Assembly (NCBI GenBank): GCA_024400195.1
Contig: JAKSNC010000002.1
Coordinates: forward strand, 1-64,000
Reading direction: 5' to 3'
DNA: 64,000 bases
Origin: Bacteroidales bacterium
GTDB lineage: Bacteria; Bacteroidota; Bacteroidia; Bacteroidales; F082
Positions 58,945 to 64,000 of the stretch are shown here, piece after piece. Under the pieces are notes generated by a model. The model was not told the DNA's origin and did no database searches. It saw only the letters and a list, made by a program, of their open reading frames with translations. The position numbers and the translations under genes are program-made. Position 1 is the stretch's first letter, and each line of letters opens with the position of its first letter.

Positions 58945-60084
58945 TTATTTTTCTGATATTCTGGTTTGTATTTTCGGCAGCACGGCATCGCGCCACTGTG
59001 TAAAGTCACCCGAAAGAATGTGTTTTCTGGCTTCTTTGACAAGGTTTAGGTAGAAGGCAAGATTGTGTTGTGAGGCTATCATCGAGCCGAGAATTTCCTT
59101 TGAGATGATAAGATGTCTCAGATACGCTTTTGAATACTGTCTGTCAACGAAAGATGTGCCGTTTTCGTCAATAGGCGAGAAATCGCGCTTCCACATTTCG
59201 TTCTTTATGTTGATGATGCCTTCCGAAGTGAAAAGCATTCCGTTTCGTCCGTTTCGTGTCGGCATAACGCAGTCGAACATGTCAACACCGCGCGAAATGG
59301 CTTCAAGTATATTTGCCGGAGTCCCCACACCCATGAGATAACGCGGTCTGTCTGTCGGAAGTATTCCGTTGACGACTTCAATCATCTCGTACATTTTTTC
59401 TGTCGGTTCTCCAACAGCGAGACCGCCGATGGCTATTCCGTCGCAGTTTTTAGATGCTGCAAATTCTGCGGATTTAAGTCTTAAGTCCGGATAGACGCAG
59501 CCTTGAACTATTGGGAATAATGATTGTCCGTAACCATATAACGGTTCCGTCTCACCAAACCTGACAAGGCAGCGGTCAAGCCAACGATGAGTTCTTTCCA
59601 TCGACTGTTTGGCATAGTTATAATCGGCTGTTCCGGGTGTGCATTCATCAAAAGCCATTATGATGTCTGCTCCAATGGAACGCTGTATATCCATAACCGT
59701 TTCAGGTGAGAAGAGATGCCTTGAGCCGTCAATATGCGACTGGAACGTCACGCCTTCTTCCTTCATTTTTCTTATGCCTGTGAGCGAGAAGACCTGAAAG
59801 CCACCGCTATCGGTGAGAATCGGCTTGTTCCACGCGTTGAACTTATGAAGTCCGCCGACAGCCTGCAGGACTTCCGTTCCAGGCCTCAGATAAAGATGAT
59901 AAGTGTTTCCAAGTATGATTTGGGCCTTGATGTCGTCGCCGACGTCGGTGATATGGCAAGCCTTCACGCTGCCGACTGTGCCGACTGGCATGAAGATAGG
60001 CGTTTCGATGTCACCATGATCGGTGCTTATCAAACCGGCGCGGGCTGCGCTTTTATCGTCAGTTTTTAAAAGCTTGTATTTCAT
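58945..60084 (-). CDS. tgt: tRNA-guanine transglycosylase
   Basis: Swaps guanine-34 of GUN-anticodon tRNAs for preQ1 in queuosine synthesis. 379 residues. Substrate motifs are normal: LTDSGGFQVFSL, MAFDECTPG, GGLAVGEP, MFDCVMPTRNGRNG. In the C-terminal zinc site the usual CxCxxC reads NGTSFVD before RQYSKAYLRHL, so all three cysteine ligands are replaced; the His of ASQHNL is still there. Other Bacteroidota appear to share this (from memory). First gene of a six-gene co-directional run. QueD, earlier in the pathway, is encoded at 38080-38514. Confidence 0.93.
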   Translation of the reverse strand: MKYKLLKTDDKSAARAGLISTDHGDIETPIFMPVGTVGSVKACHITDVGDDIKAQIILGNTYHLYLRPGTEVLQAVGGLHKFNAWNKPILTDSGGFQVFSLTGIRKMKEEGVTFQSHIDGSRHLFSPETVMDIQRSIGADIIMAFDECTPGTADYNYAKQSMERTHRWLDRCLVRFGETEPLYGYGQSLFPIVQGCVYPDLRLKSAEFAASKNCDGIAIGGLAVGEPTEKMYEMIEVVNGILPTDRPRYLMGVGTPANILEAISRGVDMFDCVMPTRNGRNGMLFTSEGIINIKNEMWKRDFSPIDENGTSFVDRQYSKAYLRHLIISKEILGSMIASQHNLAFYLNLVKEARKHILSGDFTQWRDAVLPKIQTRISEK

Positions 60085-60140
60085 TGCGGACTTGACAGAA
60101 AATAATATTTGTCCTTCCTTTTGCCTTATTGTTTAGAGTA

Positions 60141-60148
60141 CAAAGTTA
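60141..60148 (-). promoter_or_regulatory. Putative promoter -7 box for the tgt operon
   Basis: CAAAGTTA reads TAACTTTG on the minus strand, matching TAnnTTTG, 56 bases before the tgt start codon. Confidence 0.5.
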
Positions 60149-60168
60149 CAAAAAAATCGGCAGCGGAG

Positions 60169-61728
60169 TTACAATCTATCGCTTATCACCCACTTGTCGA
60201 TATTCCTGCATTCCGTGCTGAAGTTAACGCCGATTTTGATAAGATTTCTTTCGTCCTTTGCAAACGGTTCGGCGTAACCTTTTTCGTTAATCTGTTGTAA
60301 CGCCTCTTCAGCTGATTTATTGAATTTGAACTCAAAAATATAGATGTAGTCCTTTGTCTTGACAGTCATATCCATGCGGCCTTTGTTGGTATGAGTTTCA
60401 ATATCAACGTAATAACCGCAAAGCGATGTAAGGATGAACATCACACTCTGGAAATGGCGTTCCTGCTGAGGTTCAAGTTCGTAGGGACACGCACTGAGAA
60501 ACGACTGCAGTCTTTCCATAAAATCTTCGATATTTCCTTCGCGCAGAGAGCGCACAAAACGCCTTATCTCAAAACCGGAATCGACTTCATCGACATTCGT
60601 ATAGCTCGGAATGAGGAAACGCACAAAGCCCTGTTTCACTTCCTGATTTGGAAAGCCCAGAAGATAAAGGCCGAATTCCCTGTCGTAACCCTTTATTGTC
60701 AGATAACCGCTTTGGTAAATCACCGGCAGCGGGTTTGTAGAAGCAATATCGACGCTGTTTAAAACATCGCTCACGACCTCTTCCTTCTCTATCCTCGACA
60801 AGTCGTACTGATGCTGTTTCAGCAGTTCGACAAGATAAGTCGGGGTGCCAGTCTCAAACCACCACGCCCCGATTTCATCCTTATAAAAGGCGTTAAGCAG
60901 GCTGAACGGGTTATAGACTCCGGGTAGTTTTTCTTTGCAGAAGTGATAGCCGTCGTAGTTCTCTCGTAGTGCAACGTATGTATCCTCAATAGTCTTGTCC
61001 AATTTTGCGGCGAGTTCGGAGACCTCCACTTCAAAATTGTCGCGAAGCTCCTGTTCGGATATGCCGCAGATGTCGTGAAACGCGGCATCCATTGATATGT
61101 CGTTCAAGTTGTTCAAATCGCTGAAGACGCTCACTTTGCCGAATTTCGTCACGCCGGTGAGGAACGCGAATCTGATGCAGCCGTCCATCGATTTCAGAGC
61201 TCCGTAGAAGCCTTTCAGAGTGGCGCGGTAGGCGTCCTGAAGTTCCACATTGCCGATTGCTTGAAGTAGTGGTTTATCATATTCGTCAACGAGAATAACC
61301 ACTTGGCGGCCGGTTTTCTCATAAGCGCGTTTTATCAAGCCTTGGAAACGCCGTCCAATATCGTATTCTGATTTATCACTGCCGTATATGCGTTCCCATT
61401 TCGTCACCATCTCGTCAAGGACTGTACTTAAAGCCTCAGGCGAGTTATATTTTTGCGTGTTCAAATCCAAATGCAGCACCGGATATTCCGTCCAGTCGTG
61501 TTCCAACTTTTCTATCGTAAGGCCTTTAAAGAGTTCGCGTTTGCCTAAGAAATACGATTCCAAAGTATTGAGCAGCAGACTCTTTCCAAAACGGCGCGGA
61601 CGGGAAAGGAAATAATAACAGCCTTCAGTCACCATATTGTAGATGTGTGCCGTCTTGTCTATATACAAGTAACCTTCTTTTCTGAGTTTCTCGAAGCTCT
61701 GTATGCCGATTGGAAGTTTCTGTCCCAT
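60169..61728 (-). CDS. AAA-ATPase-like / PD-(D/E)XK nuclease-like protein
   Basis: A 519-residue protein of a family very abundant in gut Bacteroidales. The N-terminal AAA-ATPase_like domain has IGIQSFEKLRKEGYLYIDKT and FLSRPRRFGKSLLLNTL (P-loop variant with RRFGKS), then VVILVDEYDKPLL (Walker B). The C-terminal PDDEXK_9 domain has NKGRMDMTVKTKDYIYIFEFKF (D, then E-F-K). These multi-copy proteins are thought to be linked to mobile DNA or conflict systems; their function is unknown. It has its own promoter box. Confidence 0.85.
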   Translation of the reverse strand: MGQKLPIGIQSFEKLRKEGYLYIDKTAHIYNMVTEGCYYFLSRPRRFGKSLLLNTLESYFLGKRELFKGLTIEKLEHDWTEYPVLHLDLNTQKYNSPEALSTVLDEMVTKWERIYGSDKSEYDIGRRFQGLIKRAYEKTGRQVVILVDEYDKPLLQAIGNVELQDAYRATLKGFYGALKSMDGCIRFAFLTGVTKFGKVSVFSDLNNLNDISMDAAFHDICGISEQELRDNFEVEVSELAAKLDKTIEDTYVALRENYDGYHFCKEKLPGVYNPFSLLNAFYKDEIGAWWFETGTPTYLVELLKQHQYDLSRIEKEEVVSDVLNSVDIASTNPLPVIYQSGYLTIKGYDREFGLYLLGFPNQEVKQGFVRFLIPSYTNVDEVDSGFEIRRFVRSLREGNIEDFMERLQSFLSACPYELEPQQERHFQSVMFILTSLCGYYVDIETHTNKGRMDMTVKTKDYIYIFEFKFNKSAEEALQQINEKGYAEPFAKDERNLIKIGVNFSTECRNIDKWVISDRL

Positions 61729-61748
61729 AACCTTTTGTTTTTACGGCA

Positions 61749-61756
61749 CAAAATTA
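61749..61756 (-). promoter_or_regulatory. Putative promoter -7 box for the AAA/PD-(D/E)XK gene
   Basis: CAAAATTA reads TAATTTTG on the minus strand, 20 bases before the start codon. Confidence 0.5.
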
Positions 61757-61864
61757 CAAAAAAAGTTAAAGGTAAAGACTGTAAACATGCTGTTTATCGC
61801 GACTTTATTGTGGATTATAAGTTTTGTAGCACACGACGGATAAACAACAAGTGGTGATAAAAAC

Positions 61865-61892
61865 AAAAAAGGCAGTTCCTGATGGAACTGCC
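61865..61892 (-). terminator. Terminator after the ExbB/ExbD operon
   Basis: Arms GGCAGTTCC and GGAACTGCC (61871-61879, 61884-61892) pair perfectly; a T-run follows on the minus strand. Confidence 0.85.
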
Positions 61893-61912
61893 TCAACTAT
61901 TATCTGTAGTGG

Positions 61913-62380
61913 TTATTTTCCGGCTGTTTCGCCTTTGCGGGCGGAGTATGTGATACGGAAGGCACCACATTTACGGAGTTCTTGTTTCACATCGGTGACG
62001 AGGCCCATTCTAACTTCCTCATGAACTTTGAGGGAAGTGGTGAGAAGAGGTCTATCTGCTTCGTTACGAGCTTGACGCTCTTTCTCGATGAACTGTATCA
62101 CGTCGCTCACTTCCGCATATTGGTCATCCAACTGGAGACGAGACTCTGTTCCGTATTTAGCCTGTGTCGGAGGTCCGATGTAGATGAAGCTGACGAGAGA
62201 TTTCTTCTCAAGCTTCTGGACTTCGGTAGCCTGCGGCAGTATCATCTTAACTCTGAGGGTCACTTCACGCATTGAAGTTGTAACCATGAAGAAGAATATA
62301 AGCATGAAGATGATGTCGGGCATTGAGCCGGTGCTGATTGCCGGAACTTCTTTTTTGCCATCTGGTTTAAATTTTGCCAT
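61913..62380 (-). CDS. ExbD/TolR-family biopolymer transport protein (second copy)
   Basis: ATG at 62380 gives MAKFKPDGKKEVPAIS and 155 residues, with a strong AGGAGGT ribosome-binding site; the longer upstream frame lacks family likeness. One membrane helix with the conserved Asp (SMPDIIFMLIFFFMVTT, about 20-36), then a periplasmic domain with LRVKMILPQATEVQ. ExbD couples the proton gradient to TonB-dependent or other envelope work. It follows another exbD by 10 bases. Confidence 0.9.
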   Translation of the reverse strand: MAKFKPDGKKEVPAISTGSMPDIIFMLIFFFMVTTSMREVTLRVKMILPQATEVQKLEKKSLVSFIYIGPPTQAKYGTESRLQLDDQYAEVSDVIQFIEKERQARNEADRPLLTTSLKVHEEVRMGLVTDVKQELRKCGAFRITYSARKGETAGK

Positions 62381-62384
62381 AGTT

Positions 62385-62390
62385 ACCTCC
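62385..62390 (-). promoter_or_regulatory. Strong Shine-Dalgarno before the second exbD
   Basis: GGAGGT follows directly on the TAA of the first exbD (TAAGGAGGTAACT then ATG). It decides the start at 62380 and is unusually strong for this phylum. Confidence 0.8.
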
Positions 62391-62966
62391 TTACTTAATT
62401 TCTTCGGGTTCTGCCTCGCTGATACGGACCGGTATTGCCTTGCTAATCTCATCAATCTTATCCTTGTCGGTAAGGTCGGTGAAATGCTGATGGAAATACT
62501 GCATTGCCATTTCGTCTCTCAGTTCGTTGAAAGCGCGAGCTAACTCATTTTGAACGCTGATGTACATCATATATGATGTTCCGCGGTCGTTTTTGAGAGA
62601 AATAACGCCCTTATTTGTAGCGACTCTGCCAAGAAGCTCAAAGTCCTTGTATTCGACTTCGGGTGCGTTCTCCTTACCGGGTTGTGGTGTGGCGAACTCT
62701 TTGGCTTGGTCTTTCAATGTGGCGATGTCTCCCGGACGGCCGTTGACCAACAGTTTGTCGTACTTGTTGATCATGACGTTCATGATGTTTCTTTCCTTAA
62801 CTTTGACGTCCATCTCAGGATTTTCCACCGGAGGGGGCAGACGGCGTGTGATACCGCTGTCCGTGTCCATTGTGGTGGTCACAAGGAAGAATATCAACAG
62901 CAAGAACGAAATATCGGCCATTGAGCTTGCGTTTATCTCCGGTACTTTCTTTTTCTTACGTGCCAT
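62391..62966 (-). CDS. ExbD/TolR-family biopolymer transport protein (first copy)
   Basis: A 191-residue ExbD with a short basic cytoplasmic N-terminus, a membrane helix with the proton-handling Asp (SMADISFLLLIFFLVTT, about 15-31) and a longer periplasmic domain (ITRRLPPPVENPEMDVK; IMNVMINKYDKLLVNGRPG). Two tandem exbD genes plus exbB is a common Bacteroidota arrangement; the two ExbDs may form a hetero-pair. The 142-residue membrane protein gene lies 19 bases upstream. Confidence 0.92.
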   Translation of the reverse strand: MARKKKKVPEINASSMADISFLLLIFFLVTTTMDTDSGITRRLPPPVENPEMDVKVKERNIMNVMINKYDKLLVNGRPGDIATLKDQAKEFATPQPGKENAPEVEYKDFELLGRVATNKGVISLKNDRGTSYMMYISVQNELARAFNELRDEMAMQYFHQHFTDLTDKDKIDEISKAIPVRISEAEPEEIK

Positions 62967-62985
62967 ATTGATATTTCCTTATAAT

Positions 62986-63414
62986 TTACTTTCTGAACAT
63001 TTTGAAGACAACGGAATATATGATGGAGAGAAGAACTCCGGCCACCATAACATAGAGGAAGTTAACGCAGACACCTGCGAAACTATCAACACCACTGCCG
63101 ACTCCCATGCTTTCAAGATATTCCTGAGGGAGCTCGTTGGCCGCGAGCGACATAAGGTAGGCTATCAGATAGACTACCACTGCGCATCCCAGACCAACGA
63201 GGATGCCTTTAATACTTCCCGGATTGATGACGATTCCGTAGATAGGCACGCAAACCATCGCGACAACAACGAGGCATATCATTATGTAGCCGAAATAGAG
63301 AGCCACATTGACATTTTCACCGCCGTTAGCGAAGGTGTAGCCCATAACGACAACCGACAGAATCATAAGGGTGTAAAGGATCCACTTTGTCGTATTTGCT
63401 AATTTGTCAATCAT
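62986..63414 (-). CDS. Four-helix membrane protein of the ExbB/ExbD operon
   Basis: A 142-residue protein with four predicted membrane segments: WILYTLMILSVVVMGYTF, YFGYIMICLVVVAMVCVPIY, VVVYLIAYLMSLAAN, and VNFLYVMVAGVLLSIIYSVV. No motif points to an enzyme. It lies between exbB and the two exbD genes with short gaps and is probably an accessory subunit of the energy-transducing complex. Family not recognised. Confidence 0.7.
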   Translation of the reverse strand: MIDKLANTTKWILYTLMILSVVVMGYTFANGGENVNVALYFGYIMICLVVVAMVCVPIYGIVINPGSIKGILVGLGCAVVVYLIAYLMSLAANELPQEYLESMGVGSGVDSFAGVCVNFLYVMVAGVLLSIIYSVVFKMFRK

Positions 63415-63447
63415 AATTCTTTCTTTTTATGCAATTACTATTTCAAA

Positions 63448-64000
63448 TTAGTGCTTTCTTGCATATTTAGTCATAGCATCCATGAAGCTGATTGAACTGT
63501 CTTCCATGTCGCCAAGGATTGTTTCAATCTTGTTGAGGATGATGTTGTAGCAGATCTGAAGGATAACAGCTGTGATAAGACCGAACACGGTTGTCAACAG
63601 AGCGACCTTCATACCGCCAGCAACGATAGTAGGGCTGATGTCACCGGCTGCAGCGATGTCATCGAATGCCTGGATCATACCGACGACGGTTCCCATGAAT
63701 CCGATCATAGGTCCGAGGGCGATGAACAGGGTAATCCAGCTGGTACCGCTTTCGAGGTTGCCAACCATGACAGAACCGTAGGATGTAAGTGACTTCTCGA
63801 CTTCGGCGAGACCGTCATTGTAACGGAGAAGACCCTGATAGAATATACTTGCAACGGGGCCTTTGGTGTCACGGCACACGTCTTTGGCTTTTTCCACACC
63901 ACCTTCGTTAAGAGCCTTTTCAAAATTGGCGAGGAGGTTCTTAGTATTCGTCGTGCTCAACGTGAGATAGATAATTCTTTCGATTGACACTGCAAGACCA
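63448..64000 (-). CDS. ExbB/MotA/TolQ-family proton channel protein, cut at the window edge
   Basis: The 3' part of an exbB-like gene. The frame stays open to the last base of the window; before the first possible start (GTG, 63988-63990) the reading continues as GLA, then VSIERIIYLT, typical of the first membrane helix end in ExbB. So the true start lies beyond the window. Inside are two more helices, SWITLFIALGPMIGFMGTVV and KVALLTTVFGLITAVIL, with the conserved small and Thr residues lining the proton path. It pairs with the two ExbD proteins that follow. Confidence 0.9.
   Translation of the reverse strand, partial: GLAVSIERIIYLTLSTTNTKNLLANFEKALNEGGVEKAKDVCRDTKGPVASIFYQGLLRYNDGLAEVEKSLTSYGSVMVGNLESGTSWITLFIALGPMIGFMGTVVGMIQAFDDIAAAGDISPTIVAGGMKVALLTTVFGLITAVILQICYNIILNKIETILGDMEDSSISFMDAMTKYARKH

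Overview
The window looks like a chromosomal segment of a bacterium of the phylum Bacteroidota, most probably order Bacteroidales. The evidence is: TAnnTTTG-type promoter boxes; three secreted proteins ending in type IX secretion (T9SS) YPNP sorting domains; a complete Bat (aerotolerance) gene cluster; an Omp28-like protein; a tryptophanase of the Porphyromonas/Bacteroides type; and many small DUF families typical of the phylum. The phosphate butyryltransferase/butyrate kinase pair suggests an anaerobe that makes butyrate or branched acids. No gap longer than 300 bases lacks a gene.

Layout. 0.1-5.7 kb: htpG, a LemA-like gene with an FtsE-type ATPase, and two glycosyltransferases. 5.8-13.7 kb: housekeeping genes (murB, a MerR regulator, an M23 peptidase, alaS, rdgB, ung) and two envelope proteins. 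13.8-17.0 kb: a 42-residue lipoprotein and a large T9SS protein. 17.1-25.4 kb: an eight-gene MoxR-DUF58-Bat operon on the minus strand. 25.5-28.5 kb: an HldD-like epimerase and an ABC-F ATPase. 28.5-38.0 kb: an accessory island (below). 38.1-48.2 kb: queD, a secreted nuclease, an MntP-like protein, tnaA, folK with a deoxynucleoside kinase, an aminotransferase, a DUF1573 protein, tRNA-Met(CAT) and an Omp28-like T9SS protein. 48.4-51.1 kb: rfbD and a phosphohexomutase. 51.2-60.1 kb: buk, ptb, then a tight run tgt-lptG-dNK-kdsB-biotin carboxylase-acyl-CoA dehydrogenase. 60.2-64 kb: an AAA/PD-(D/E)XK protein and an ExbB/ExbD operon that runs off the right edge.

The part most likely to be new biology is the minus-strand module at 28.5-38.0 kb. 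In order of transcription it holds: an internally deleted AlbA_2-type regulator; a DUF1848 protein with a C-terminal CX3CX2C cluster; a 1710-residue protein joining a methyltransferase-like domain, a Vsr/DUF559-like nuclease domain and a RecQ-like helicase; a tail-anchored coiled-coil protein; and a full-length AlbA_2/winged-helix regulator. Spacing is 0-15 bases except before the last gene. Both regulators carry tandem repeats in the linker before their C-terminal HTH, and the last gene is bracketed by two related gene remnants. I read this as a candidate defence or DNA-processing system; that function is inference.

Other points worth notice: a tRNA-guanine transglycosylase without the usual zinc cysteines, an MntP-like protein that starts directly after the tnaA stop and lacks the family's aspartates, and a long near-perfect hairpin between two convergent genes.
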